Shown here one piece after another: positions 24,215 to 32,936 of a DNA stretch of 64,000 nucleotides. Both the position numbers and the translations under genes were made by a program. Each line of letters begins with the position of its first letter. The stretch's first letter is position 1. A model generated the notes under the pieces. It was not told where the DNA came from, did not search any database, and saw only the letters and a list, made by a program, of their open reading frames with translations. The DNA is from Flavobacterium sp. ASV13 (lineage in GTDB: Bacteria > Bacteroidota > Bacteroidia > Flavobacteriales > Flavobacteriaceae). The stretch spans positions 233,074 through 297,073 of the forward strand of contig NZ_KN050752.1 in assembly GCF_000745775.1 (NCBI RefSeq), in the 5' to 3' direction.

Positions 24215-24260
24215 AGTACTGTTTTACAAATATTTATGAGGATAATTGCAAATTCTATTC

Positions 24261-24291
24261 CAAATGTACCAAAACAAAAAAACTCAGTCAA
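24261..24291 (-). promoter_or_regulatory. Promoter of the DUF3108-kynA unit
   Basis: On the minus strand TTG (24289-24291) and TACATTTG (24261-24268) are separated by 20 bases, a full consensus match. The -33 box lies in the loop-proximal part of the preceding terminator hairpin. Confidence 0.6.
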
Positions 24292-24386
24292 GTAATGACT
24301 GAGTTTTTATGCTATTAACTAACCAAAAAACTATAAATTATGAAATTTATATCAATCCAAAAGGAAACCACCCCTTTTGTTTTGCG
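24276..24386 (-). ncRNA. Candidate small structured RNA (~110 nt) between hppD and the DUF3108 gene
   Basis: On the minus strand a TATCTTTG box (24391-24398) is followed by three stem-loops. The first is CAAAAGG/CCTTTTG (24358-24379), the second is ATAAATT/AATTTAT with a tetraloop (24333-24350), and the third is an intrinsic terminator (24278-24308). No protein of useful length is encoded on this strand. The -33 box is 25 bases away, slightly long. An alternative reading is the 3' tail of the hppD mRNA. On the plus strand a 19-codon frame begins at 24340, which I consider unlikely to be a gene. Confidence 0.45.
24278..24308 (-). terminator. Terminator downstream of hppD / the candidate small RNA
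   Basis: The perfect 13-base arms AAAAACTCAGTCA/TGACTGAGTTTTT have a 5-base loop. A T-run follows on the minus strand. Confidence 0.8.
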
Positions 24387-24390
24387 AGTG

Positions 24391-24398
24391 CAAAGATA
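24391..24398 (-). promoter_or_regulatory. -7 box of the candidate small RNA
   Basis: TATCTTTG followed by GCACTCGC on the minus strand. It is a perfect TAnnTTTG match located ~110 bases after the hppD stop, where no protein gene follows directly. Confidence 0.45.
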
Positions 24399-24507
24399 GA
24401 TAGAAAGTTCAAAAAAGAAATAGCAAAAGGCAAGTTTAACATAACATTTGCATAAAAATCAACGTTTTACAGAGAATTTTTCTGCATAATGTAAAAAATC
24501 AGCGTTT

Positions 24508-25668
24508 TTATAATGTTCCTCTCAATTCTTGTTCTCTTTCAATCGACTCAAAAAGGGCTTTAAAGTTCCCTGCACCGAATCCTTTTGCTCCCATTCTTTG
24601 AATAATTTCGAAGAAAAGGGTAGGTCGGTCCTGAACAGGTTTCGTAAAAATTTGTAAAAGATAACCATCTTCATCGGCATCAACCATAATTGCTAATTTT
24701 TCAATTTCGTTAATGTCTTCTTTCATCATATCCATATGAACGCCCAATCTTTCAGGAATTGCTTGGTAGTATGTATGTGGGGGAGCTGATAAAAATTCAA
24801 CACCACGTGCTCTTAATTGTGATACGGTTTTAATAATATCATCTGTTGCGATGGCAATATGCTGAATTCCAGGTCCGCCGTAGAAATCTAAATATTCTTC
24901 AATTTGAGATTTTTTCTTTCCTTCGGCTGGTTCGTTGATTGGGAATTTTATTCTTCCGTTTCCGTTTGACATTACTTTACTCATCAAAGCAGAATATTCT
25001 GTGGTAATTTGTTTGTCATCAAAAGATAAGAAATTCACAAATCCCATAACGTCTTCGTAGAATTTTACCCAAGTATTCATTTCATTCCAACCTACATTTC
25101 CAACCATGTGGTCAATATATTTTAATCCGGTTGGTTCTGGATTGTAATCTGATTTCCATTCTTTATAACCTGGCAAGAAAACTCCATTGTAGTTTTTTCT
25201 TTCTACGAAAATATGAACGGTTTCTCCGTAAGTGTAAATTCCAGAACGGATAACTTGACCAAACTCATCTTCTTCAATAGTTGGCTCCATAAAAGAACGC
25301 GCGCCACGTTTCATTGTTTCTTCGTAAGATTTTGTAGCATCTTCAACCCAAAGTGCCGCAACTTTTACTCCATCGCCATGTTTTTTCAAATGTTCGTTGA
25401 TTGGAGAATCAGCTGTTAAAGGCGTAGTCAAAACAATTCTGATTTTGTCTTGTTTCAAAACATACGATGCTCTGTCTTTAACTCCGGTTTCTAATCCGGC
25501 ATAAGCCAATGACTGATATCCGAAAGCTGTTTTATAATAATGTGCAGATTGTTTAGCATTTCCAACGTAGAATTCTACATAATCTGTTCCTAATAATGGA
25601 AGGAAATCTTGTGCTCCTTCAAATATTTTTTCTAATCCGTATTCTACTGATTTAACTTCTTTGCTCAT
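24508..25668 (-). CDS. hppD: 4-hydroxyphenylpyruvate dioxygenase
   Basis: HPPD converts 4-hydroxyphenylpyruvate to homogentisate in tyrosine catabolism. The 386-residue protein has two vicinal-oxygen-chelate domains. Its Fe(II) ligands are visible as the histidines of YIDHMVGNVG and GIQHIAIATDD and the glutamate of TLFFEIIQR. The C-terminal MGAKGFGAGNFKALFESIE region is also conserved. It lies downstream of hmgA on the same strand, separated by a small four-helix-bundle gene and word-repeat spacers. The next step of the pathway (HmgA) is therefore encoded alongside. Confidence 0.95.
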   Translation of the reverse strand: MSKEVKSVEYGLEKIFEGAQDFLPLLGTDYVEFYVGNAKQSAHYYKTAFGYQSLAYAGLETGVKDRASYVLKQDKIRIVLTTPLTADSPINEHLKKHGDGVKVAALWVEDATKSYEETMKRGARSFMEPTIEEDEFGQVIRSGIYTYGETVHIFVERKNYNGVFLPGYKEWKSDYNPEPTGLKYIDHMVGNVGWNEMNTWVKFYEDVMGFVNFLSFDDKQITTEYSALMSKVMSNGNGRIKFPINEPAEGKKKSQIEEYLDFYGGPGIQHIAIATDDIIKTVSQLRARGVEFLSAPPHTYYQAIPERLGVHMDMMKEDINEIEKLAIMVDADEDGYLLQIFTKPVQDRPTLFFEIIQRMGAKGFGAGNFKALFESIEREQELRGTL

Positions 25669-25677
25669 GATATTTTT

Positions 25678-25764
25678 AATTAGAAAATGAGTTAATTAGA
25701 AAATTAGATAATGAGCATTCTGATAAAAATTATCACATTGGCTCATTGACAAATGATCTAATTA
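25678..25764. repeat. AATTAGAAAATTAGATAATGAG word-repeat hairpin (hppD side)
   Basis: The left arm (25678-25715) chains AATTAGA/AAATGAG words. The right arm (25734-25764) carries the complements (CTCATTGACAAATGATCTAATTA). It lies between hppD and the four-helix-bundle gene. Confidence 0.6.
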
Positions 25765-26121
25765 TTTCCTTTTTGATGTTGATATTATTTTATTTAAAAT
25801 TTTTAAAATTTCTGATAATTCATTTAATAAATATTTGCAATCTGGATAGTCTTTGTGTGCATCACATAAAAACAACCAATATTCTGATTCATCTGCTTCT
25901 TTAATTGCAATTTTTAATTTATGAATAAAATCGGCTTTACTTTCTGCGTTTTGTGATTCTTTTGAATTTGCTCCAATTGATGTTCCGCTTTTTAATAACT
26001 GATTTGCAATTACGAATTTCTTTTGATCTTGAAGTTCGGTTGTGTAGTCAATTATATTTAATGCAAAATTGAATGTTTTTATTAAAAGAGCATTGTCTTT
26101 ATATTTCTCGTTGAAAGTCAT
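25762..26121 (-). CDS. Four-helix-bundle protein (23S rRNA intervening-sequence protein family)
   Basis: The 119-residue helical protein matches the S23/IVP family: FNFALNIIDYTTEL, FVIANQLLKSGTSIGANSKESQNAESKADFIHKLKIAIKEADE (the hallmark QLLRSGTSIGAN..EA motif) and YWLFLCD. Founding members are encoded inside intervening sequences of 23S rRNA genes. This copy is not in an rRNA gene but between hmgA and hppD, flanked on both sides by related inverted repeats. The biochemical role is unknown; the context suggests insertion into the operon. Confidence 0.85.
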   Translation of the reverse strand: MTFNEKYKDNALLIKTFNFALNIIDYTTELQDQKKFVIANQLLKSGTSIGANSKESQNAESKADFIHKLKIAIKEADESEYWLFLCDAHKDYPDCKYLLNELSEILKILNKIISTSKRK

Positions 26122-26126
26122 TTTTT

Positions 26127-26264
26127 AATTAGATAATTAGGAAATTTGATAATGAGATAATTTTTTGTAGGTTTAAAATTACAAATAAATTATTTAATTT
26201 TCTCATTTTCTAATTGCCACATTCTCTAATTGACTAATTATCAAATTGGCACATTGACTAATTA
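26127..26264. repeat. AATTAGATAATTAG word-repeat hairpin (hmgA side)
   Basis: The left arm at 26127-26156 and the right arm at 26202-26264 are built of the same words as the element on the other side of the four-helix-bundle gene. The right arm overlaps the hmgA stop codon. Confidence 0.6.
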
Positions 26265-27419
26265 TTCACACCAAGATTTGTAGTACTGACCATCATCTAA
26301 TCCCATAGCTTCTTCCGTTACCATTAATGGTCTGAAAGTATCAACCATAACGGCTAATTCTTGAGTTTCTTTGTGACCAATACTGCGTTCCATTGCACCT
26401 GGCGCCGGACCGTGCGGAATTCCTTTTGGATGTAAAGTGATATGACCTTGCTCAATATTATTACGGCTCATAAAATCGCCATCTACATAATATAGAACTT
26501 CGTCAGAATCTATATTGCTGTGATTATATGGCGCCGGAATTGCTTTCGGATGGTAATCGTAAAGTCTTGGGCAGAATGAACAAACGACAAAAGTTGCCGT
26601 TTCAAAAGTTTGATGTACCGGAGGCGGTTGGTGAACACGTCCCGTTATAGGTTCGAAATTGTGAATTGAAAACCCGTATGGAAAGTTGTAACCGTCCCAG
26701 CCCACAACGTCAAAAGGATGAGTAGCATAAACCACTTCGTGTAGCATGCCTTCTTTTTTGATTTTAATTAAAAAATCACCTTTTTCGTCGTGTGTTTCCA
26801 ATTCATTTGGCAAAATAAAATCACGCTCGCAAAATGGAGAATGTTCTAAATGCTGACCTGATTGGTTTTTATATCGTTTTGGTGTATAAAATGGAGAATA
26901 TGATTCTACATAAAATAGACGATTGTCTTCTGTTTCAAAATCAATTTGATAAATGATGCCACGCGGAATAATTAAATAATCACCATATTCGAAAGGAATA
27001 TTTCCTAACATGGTTCTTAATTTTCCTTTTCCTCTATGGATGAAAAGCATTTCATCGGCATCGGCATTTTTGTAGAAATAATTTCGAAGCGATTCTTTCG
27101 GCGCAGCTAAACCAATGATACAATCTTTGTTGACTAACATTGCTTTTCGGCTATCCAAAAAGTCATTTTCAGGTTTTAATTCAAAACCTTTAAAAAGTAA
27201 TGATTTTATATTTTTTCCGATTGCAATTTTTGGTTCAACCGAATAAGAGTTTAAAATTTCTTTTACCTGCGTTGGTCTGTGAACATGATAGGATAAAGAC
27301 GAATGTCCGTGAAAACCTTCAGTTCCAAATAATTGTTCGTAGTAAAAACCCCCGTTTGGTTTTTCGAATTGGGTGTGTCTCTTTTGAGGAAAATCTCCAA
27401 GTTTATGATATAATGGCAT
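26262..27419 (-). CDS. hmgA: Homogentisate 1,2-dioxygenase
   Basis: HmgA opens the homogentisate ring to maleylacetoacetate using Fe(II). The 385-residue protein is shorter than the ~440-residue proteobacterial and human enzymes but has the cupin landmarks. The N-terminus contains GGFYYEQLFGTEGFHGHSSL. The centre contains ADEMLFIHRGKGKLRTMLG. The likely iron ligands lie in PYNHSNIDSDEVLYYVDG (His, Glu) and HPKGIPHGP (His). Downstream genes on the strand are the four-helix-bundle gene and hppD. A TTG-N17-TAAATTTG promoter lies ~285 bases upstream. Confidence 0.93.
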   Translation of the reverse strand: MPLYHKLGDFPQKRHTQFEKPNGGFYYEQLFGTEGFHGHSSLSYHVHRPTQVKEILNSYSVEPKIAIGKNIKSLLFKGFELKPENDFLDSRKAMLVNKDCIIGLAAPKESLRNYFYKNADADEMLFIHRGKGKLRTMLGNIPFEYGDYLIIPRGIIYQIDFETEDNRLFYVESYSPFYTPKRYKNQSGQHLEHSPFCERDFILPNELETHDEKGDFLIKIKKEGMLHEVVYATHPFDVVGWDGYNFPYGFSIHNFEPITGRVHQPPPVHQTFETATFVVCSFCPRLYDYHPKAIPAPYNHSNIDSDEVLYYVDGDFMSRNNIEQGHITLHPKGIPHGPAPGAMERSIGHKETQELAVMVDTFRPLMVTEEAMGLDDGQYYKSWCE

Positions 27420-27428
27420 GGCTTTTTC

Positions 27429-27518
27429 AATTAGATAATTTGTGAATTAGATAATTAGAAAATGTGAATTGCAGAGTTAATAATTAGTTCAATTTTTTAA
27501 TTGACCAATTATTTCAAT
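27429..27518. repeat. AATTAGATAATTAG word repeats upstream of hmgA
   Basis: Direct words (AATTAGATAATT, GAATTAGATAATTAGAAAAT) are followed by complementary words (CAATTTTTTAATTGACCAATTATT). This is the third copy of the family in 1.9 kb. Confidence 0.55.
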
Positions 27519-27704
27519 TCGATAGAGCCATTATTCAGGATTTCTCTTGATAAGGAATTGAAGATACTCTAATAAACCTGTCCAATTTGTTTTCATTATA
27601 ACAAATGTCGTAATTTTTGACGAGTAAAATTAAAAATTATATTATTTATAACACTAATTATTTTGATTTTTTTGATATAATTTTTTGATAACAAAAAAAT
27701 ACCT

Positions 27705-27732
27705 CAAATTTATTGAACAATTCATGATTCAA
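27705..27732 (-). promoter_or_regulatory. Candidate promoter of the hmgA-hppD operon
   Basis: TTG (27730-27732) and TAAATTTG (27705-27712) on the minus strand have a 17-base spacer, a full consensus match. It implies a ~280-base 5' leader before hmgA. Confidence 0.45.
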
Positions 27733-27735
27733 TTC

Positions 27736-30018
27736 TTAAAATAAAAAGCCAATGCTGAACCATGTATAGCTTTTTGACATTTCTGGCGACCAAGATTGTT
27801 TAATTTCGATTGGGCCAATAATGGTTTCTAAACCATAACCAAAAGCGTAACCAGAATATTTTGGCATAGAAATCCAGTCAACTGTTGTGAAAATATCGTC
27901 ACCCAGATTGGCAAAATTGGCTGAAAAATTCAGGTGGTTTTTTTTGATGATTTCGTAATCAAGCGTAATATCTGTTTTTATATAACTATTGCCAGAGATA
28001 CTCAGGAAATCATAACCATAGAAATAATTAAAATTGTTGATTTTATTATAACCATATCCTCCTAAAATATAATCGAAATAAGGAACACTATCGCTTCCTA
28101 TATTAAATCCGGCATCGGCACCAATTTTGACAGTTGCTCTTCTAAATAATGTTTTAGCAAATGCGATTTCGGCTTTTGCCATAGAAAACGGCTTAAAAGT
28201 ATTGGTGTAATCAGAAGAAGCCAAATAGGTTTGTATGTCGCTGGAGAAATATAAGCCAGAACGAGGAAAAGTTTTTTTGTCAAAAGAGTCGTATTTTAAG
28301 TATCCAAAAACACTCATGTAATTACTTTTGTCAATAATGTTTCCTTCATTTGCCAGTGTTGGCGAATTGATTTTTAAATATTTATATTCTAAACCACCAC
28401 CCATTAAAAATTTCTGAACAAAAATAGTTTGAAAATAAGCCTGATTGGTAAGATCAAAAAAATCAACATTAATAAGGTTTACATTTGGATTTGATTGTTC
28501 CAGTCGACTTATACTTGTTGTAACATTTCGGTTAAATTGATTTAATCTTGAACGAAATCCAAAGCTGATATTAAATCCGTTTTCGATATAATAATTAAAA
28601 TCATACCTGAAATTATCTCCTAAAATAATATCTAAGGAAGTAACGTCATTTTTTAGAAATGTTTTTTTATGGGTTAGATTTAATAAGATGGCACTTTTGT
28701 AAAGTCCGTCATAATGCAAACCAAGCTTTAGATATGTTTGGGTTGGATTTTCTTTTAAAACAAGATCCAAATTGTCACCGTTTTTATCTCCAGGTTGCAG
28801 GCAATATGAAATTGTGCTAAAGTTTTGAGTGGCATCCAAATTGTTCATTCCGGTTTTTAAATCATCATATGTGATGGTACTTCCGGGTTTGAAACGCAGT
28901 TTTCCGTTAATATATTCTTTGGTAAAATTATCTAGTTTATCGACATTAATTTTTTCTATTTCTAAAGTATCACTGCTGACTTTAAGTTTTGGCTTTTTAT
29001 AAAAAGTTTCTTCCGTTACTAATGTTTTGATTTTTTCGTAAACAGCAAAAGTAGCTTCTTCACCTTTTCTGATGATCTCTTCGCCACGGTCAAATGAAAT
29101 TACGCCAAAATCGCGAATATCCGGTTTTATATAAATATCGGTTTCTTTTCTTTTGGTTTTCATTTTCTCAATCGACTGCAGATTGGTAATCTGAACTAAA
29201 ATTCGGGTTGCATTTTTCAGTCCTTTTCTTGTCTGTAAATCATCTTGTACATCAACGCCAATAATGATGTCGGCACCGAGATTACGTACTTCCTGAATCG
29301 GATAATTGTTTGCTACACCACCATCGACCAAAAGTTTTCCGTCAATTTCAACCGGTGTAAATAACGAAGGAAAAGCAGCACTAGCCATCATAGCCTGCAC
29401 CAGATTGCCTTTGTTAAGTAACACTTCTTCACCAGTTTCAATATTTGTTCCGATGCACAAAAATGGAGTTGGCAATTTATTGAAGTCGCGAACATGACGT
29501 ACATTTCTGGTCAGACTGCTTAATAGATTGTAATTGTACATTCCTTTTGAAAGCGCTTCTGGAATGCCAATTTTGAAATTACTGAAAGGCAAAGTAATGG
29601 CATATAATTCGTCATTTTTTTTGCCGTAAAAATTTTTAGAAGAACGCGGAATGTAATCGTTGATCAATTCGTCAAAATTTGTTTTTTTGAAAATCGAATC
29701 AATTTGTGATGCATTATAGCCAGTGGCATAAAGTCCGCCAATTACAGATCCCATGCTGGTTCCTCCAATATAATCGATTTTGATGCCGGCTTCTTCCAAA
29801 ACTTTTAGAACACCAATATGTGCAAATCCTTTTGCGCCGCCACCGCTTAAAACTAAACCAATTTTTGGTCTCTTAACACTGTCTTGTTTTATGTCCTGCG
29901 AAAATGATTTCTCCGGAAGAAGAAACAATATAAAAAGTACGACTGCAACTTTCCAGATTGAATTGGAAAAAAAACCTTTCGACAGAGTATGTGAAATGAA
30001 CACTTTTTTTAAGTACAT
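27736..30018 (-). CDS. Patatin-like phospholipase fused to an outer-membrane beta-barrel
   Basis: The 760-residue protein has a signal sequence, then a patatin domain (about 52-245): oxyanion loop GLVLSGGGAKGFAHIGVL, nucleophile elbow GGTSMGS (GxSxG) and the catalytic aspartate in LLVDGGVANNYP. A POTRA-like segment follows (about 345-430). The Omp85/surface-antigen-like barrel ends in SWSPEMSKSYTWFSIGFLF. This architecture resembles type Vd autotransporters (PlpD/FplA) and predicts a lipase presented at or across the outer membrane. Only 9 bases separate it from uvrC upstream, so the two are probably co-transcribed. Confidence 0.9.
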   Translation of the reverse strand: MYLKKVFISHTLSKGFFSNSIWKVAVVLFILFLLPEKSFSQDIKQDSVKRPKIGLVLSGGGAKGFAHIGVLKVLEEAGIKIDYIGGTSMGSVIGGLYATGYNASQIDSIFKKTNFDELINDYIPRSSKNFYGKKNDELYAITLPFSNFKIGIPEALSKGMYNYNLLSSLTRNVRHVRDFNKLPTPFLCIGTNIETGEEVLLNKGNLVQAMMASAAFPSLFTPVEIDGKLLVDGGVANNYPIQEVRNLGADIIIGVDVQDDLQTRKGLKNATRILVQITNLQSIEKMKTKRKETDIYIKPDIRDFGVISFDRGEEIIRKGEEATFAVYEKIKTLVTEETFYKKPKLKVSSDTLEIEKINVDKLDNFTKEYINGKLRFKPGSTITYDDLKTGMNNLDATQNFSTISYCLQPGDKNGDNLDLVLKENPTQTYLKLGLHYDGLYKSAILLNLTHKKTFLKNDVTSLDIILGDNFRYDFNYYIENGFNISFGFRSRLNQFNRNVTTSISRLEQSNPNVNLINVDFFDLTNQAYFQTIFVQKFLMGGGLEYKYLKINSPTLANEGNIIDKSNYMSVFGYLKYDSFDKKTFPRSGLYFSSDIQTYLASSDYTNTFKPFSMAKAEIAFAKTLFRRATVKIGADAGFNIGSDSVPYFDYILGGYGYNKINNFNYFYGYDFLSISGNSYIKTDITLDYEIIKKNHLNFSANFANLGDDIFTTVDWISMPKYSGYAFGYGLETIIGPIEIKQSWSPEMSKSYTWFSIGFLF

Positions 30019-30027
30019 AAAAAGCAG

Positions 30028-31821
30028 CTAGTTGGTTTTGTAAAAGTCGACAATTTTTTTGGCTTTTGAAACTCCAATTACATCTGAAATTTCTTTTTCG
30101 GATGCTAATTTTAATCTTTTAACACTTTTAAAATGCTGAATCAAAGTCAGCATTGTTTTTTCGCCAATTCCCGGAATACTTTCAACCGAAGAATTTAGCG
30201 CTGCTTTGCTTCGTTTGTCGCGGTGAAATGTGATTCCAAATCGGTGCGCTTCATTACGCAATTGCTGAATCACTTTCAGTGTTTCCGATTTTTTGTCCAG
30301 ATATAATGGAATCGAATCGCCAGGATAAAAAAGTTCTTCAAGACGTTTTGCAATTCCAATTATTGCAATTTTTCCTCGTAAACCTAATTCATCAATACTT
30401 TTTAATGCAGCAGATAATTGCCCTTTTCCACCATCAATAATAATTAATTGAGGCAAAGGTTCATTTTCTTCCAGCAATCTTTTATAGCGTCGGCCCACAA
30501 TTTCTGTCATCGAGGCAAAATCGTCAGGACCTTCAACCGTTTTCACATTAAAATGACGGTAATCTTTTTTGCTTGGTTTCCCGTCTTTAAAAACAACGCA
30601 GGCCGCAACTGGATTTGTTCCCTGAATGTTCGAGTTATCAAAACATTCAATATGTCGTGGTTCAACAGGTAGTCGCAAATCTTTTTGCATTTGCGCCATA
30701 ATTCGGTTGGTATGTCGATCTGGATCTACAATTTGCAATTGTTTTAATTGTTCGATTCGGTAAAATTTGGCATTTCGAATCGACAAATCCAAAATCTGTT
30801 TTTTATCACCAAGTTGCGGAACAGTTGTTTTGATGTTTTCGCCCAAATCAATTTCAAACGGAACAATAATTTCTTTTGATAATAATTGAAAACGTTCACG
30901 AAGTTCGACGATTGCTAATTCTAGTAATTCTTCATCGGTTTCGTCCAATTTCTTTTTCATTTCCAAAGTATGCGAACGAATAATAGAACCATGCGAAATT
31001 TGTAGAAAGTTTACAAAAGCAGCACTTTCGTCAGAAACAATGGAGAAAACGTCAATATTTGTAATCTTCGGATTGATGATAGTAGATTTGGATTGATAGT
31101 TCTCCAAAACTTCAATTTTTTCTTTGATTTTTTGCGCTTCTTCAAATTGCAGGTTTTGGGCATAATTGTTCATCAATTTCTTGAAATCCTTTAAACTTTC
31201 TTTGAAGTTCCCTTTCAAAATTTCACGAATTGCATCGACTTGTCTTTGGTATTCTTCCAAAGGTTCCAAACCTTCGCACGGACCTTTGCAATTGCCAATA
31301 TGATATTCCAGACAAACTTTGAATTTTCCAGAATCAATATTGGATTTGCTTAAATCATAATTGCAGGTTCGCAACGGATATAATTCTTTGATTAATTCCA
31401 AAATCGTATGAACCGTTTTGAAATTAGTGTATGGTCCAAAATATTCAGAGCCGTCTTTAACCATTCTTCGGGTAGAAAAAATTCTCGAAAAAGGTTCTTT
31501 TTTTATACAAATCCAAGGATAACTTTTGTCATCACGAAGTAGTACATTATATCGTGGCTGAAGTGTTTTGATTAAATTGTTTTCCAATAAAAGCGCGTCG
31601 GTTTCTGTTGGAACGACGATGTGTTTTATCGTCACAATTTTTTTGACCAAAACATTCGTTTTAGCCGTATCATGAATTTTATTGAAATAGGAGGAAACCC
31701 TTTTTTTTAAGTTTTTGGCTTTTCCAACATATAAAATTTTTCCGTCTTTATCATAATATTGATATACACCAGGATTGTCTGGCAAGGTTAGAATTTGAAG
31801 ATCTAAGGACGGTTTTTGCAT
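30028..31821 (-). CDS. uvrC: UvrABC excinuclease subunit C
   Basis: UvrC makes the dual incisions in nucleotide excision repair. From the preferred ATG (MQKPSLDLQ) the protein has 597 residues. The GIY-YIG nuclease comes first (GVYQYYDKDGKILYVGKA). Next are a UVR motif (NLQFEEAQKIKEKIEVLE), the RNase-H-like domain with ECFDNSNIQGT and IIDGGKGQLSAA, and C-terminal helix-hairpin-helix repeats (IPGIGEKTM, VIGVSKAKKIV). A TTG codon at 31860 would add 13 non-conserved residues and is rejected as the start. Confidence 0.95.
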   Translation of the reverse strand: MQKPSLDLQILTLPDNPGVYQYYDKDGKILYVGKAKNLKKRVSSYFNKIHDTAKTNVLVKKIVTIKHIVVPTETDALLLENNLIKTLQPRYNVLLRDDKSYPWICIKKEPFSRIFSTRRMVKDGSEYFGPYTNFKTVHTILELIKELYPLRTCNYDLSKSNIDSGKFKVCLEYHIGNCKGPCEGLEPLEEYQRQVDAIREILKGNFKESLKDFKKLMNNYAQNLQFEEAQKIKEKIEVLENYQSKSTIINPKITNIDVFSIVSDESAAFVNFLQISHGSIIRSHTLEMKKKLDETDEELLELAIVELRERFQLLSKEIIVPFEIDLGENIKTTVPQLGDKKQILDLSIRNAKFYRIEQLKQLQIVDPDRHTNRIMAQMQKDLRLPVEPRHIECFDNSNIQGTNPVAACVVFKDGKPSKKDYRHFNVKTVEGPDDFASMTEIVGRRYKRLLEENEPLPQLIIIDGGKGQLSAALKSIDELGLRGKIAIIGIAKRLEELFYPGDSIPLYLDKKSETLKVIQQLRNEAHRFGITFHRDKRSKAALNSSVESIPGIGEKTMLTLIQHFKSVKRLKLASEKEISDVIGVSKAKKIVDFYKTN

Positions 31822-31958
31822 TCTTTTTTGTTTCTGAAGAGAGATGACAAGCAGTTTCAAAAATCATTCCGATTTATCAAAAAAAGCTTACTATCGATTT
31901 AGTTTCAAATTTACAAAATCAAAAGAATAATTTCTATATTTAGCTTTTATAATTCTAC

Positions 31959-32936
31959 ATGAAAAATAGCAAGCCCTTAGTTATCTTCGATGAAGCAATT
32001 TTGCCTGGAGAAAGCAGAACAATCAATGTTGAAATCGCAAGATTGCATACGACTACAAAACTTAATATTCCGGTAATTGTTCGCCGTTCAAAAATTGAAG
32101 GCCCTGTTGTTTTATTTTCGGCAGGAATTCATGGCGATGAAATAAACGGCGTTGAAATTGTGCGACAAATTATCAGCAAAAAAATCAATAAACCAGCTTG
32201 CGGAACCATAATTTGTATTCCAATTATCAATATGTATGGTTTTGTAAACAAATCGCGCGAGTTTCCTGATGGACGTGATTTAAACCGGGTTTTTCCAGGA
32301 AGCAAAAAAGGTTCTCTTGCCAGCCGATTCGCATTTCACATCGTCGAAGAAATTTTGCCAATTTTAGATTATGCAGTAGATTTTCATGCGGGAGGTGCAA
32401 GCCGATTTAACGCTCCGCAAATCAGAATTACAGAGAATAATCCCGAATTGAAAGTGTTGGCTGATGTTTTTAATGCGCCATTTACTTTGTACTCTAAAAA
32501 TATTGGCGGTTCTTTTAGAAATACATCTGAAAAAGCAAATGTAAAAATGCTGCTTTTTGAAGGCGGAAAATCGTTGGACATCAATAACGATATTGCCAAT
32601 GAAGGCGTTATGGGAACAAAACGATTGTTGAATTATCTTGGAATGCTTGATCCAAAACAACTTGTCGAAGCGGCTCCGATGCCTTCAATTTATATTAAAA
32701 ATTCCGTTTGGCTTCGAGCAAAATGTTCTGGTTTGCTCCATGATTTTAATTTAATTGGGAGATTTGTGACAAAAGGAACTATTCTGGCGATTATTACAGA
32801 TCCTTTTGGGAAATTTGAACAAAAGGTAAAAGCACCTCATGACGGATTTATAATTAATGCCAATCATTCGCCAATTGTTTACGAAGGTGATGCTATTTAC
32901 CATATTTCTAAAAACCCTGAAAATGCCGACGAATAA
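31959..32936 (+). CDS. Succinylglutamate desuccinylase/aspartoacylase-family zinc hydrolase
   Basis: The 325-residue cytosolic protein has the M14-like zinc site of the AstE/AspA family. GIHGDEINGVEIVR supplies a histidine and glutamate, and YAVDFHAGG supplies the second histidine. The GRDLNRVFPG substrate loop is also present. The C-terminal ~100 residues form a beta domain. Such enzymes cleave N-acyl amino acids or related amides. It overlaps the 5-formyl-THF cyclo-ligase gene by 14 bases, so the two are coupled. The precise substrate is not evident. Confidence 0.87.
   Translation: MKNSKPLVIFDEAILPGESRTINVEIARLHTTTKLNIPVIVRRSKIEGPVVLFSAGIHGDEINGVEIVRQIISKKINKPACGTIICIPIINMYGFVNKSREFPDGRDLNRVFPGSKKGSLASRFAFHIVEEILPILDYAVDFHAGGASRFNAPQIRITENNPELKVLADVFNAPFTLYSKNIGGSFRNTSEKANVKMLLFEGGKSLDINNDIANEGVMGTKRLLNYLGMLDPKQLVEAAPMPSIYIKNSVWLRAKCSGLLHDFNLIGRFVTKGTILAIITDPFGKFEQKVKAPHDGFIINANHSPIVYEGDAIYHISKNPENADE

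Larger units (their letters stand above)
27420..27735. other. Long upstream region of hmgA
   Basis: These 316 bases hold a third set of AATTAGATAATTAG-type words (27429-27518) next to the hmgA start. A very A+T-rich stretch follows, then a consensus promoter abutting the patatin gene's stop codon. No additional gene is seen. Confidence 0.6.

Noticed and set aside
24340-24399. 19-codon plus-strand frame starting MKFISIQKE preceded by a leader-like sequence
   Set aside because: It has no downstream gene or terminator in that direction and overlaps a better-supported minus-strand promoter-hairpin-terminator arrangement.
31822-31860. TTG start for uvrC giving 13 extra residues
   Set aside because: The extension is not conserved-looking, and the downstream ATG gives the usual N-terminus just before the GIY-YIG domain.
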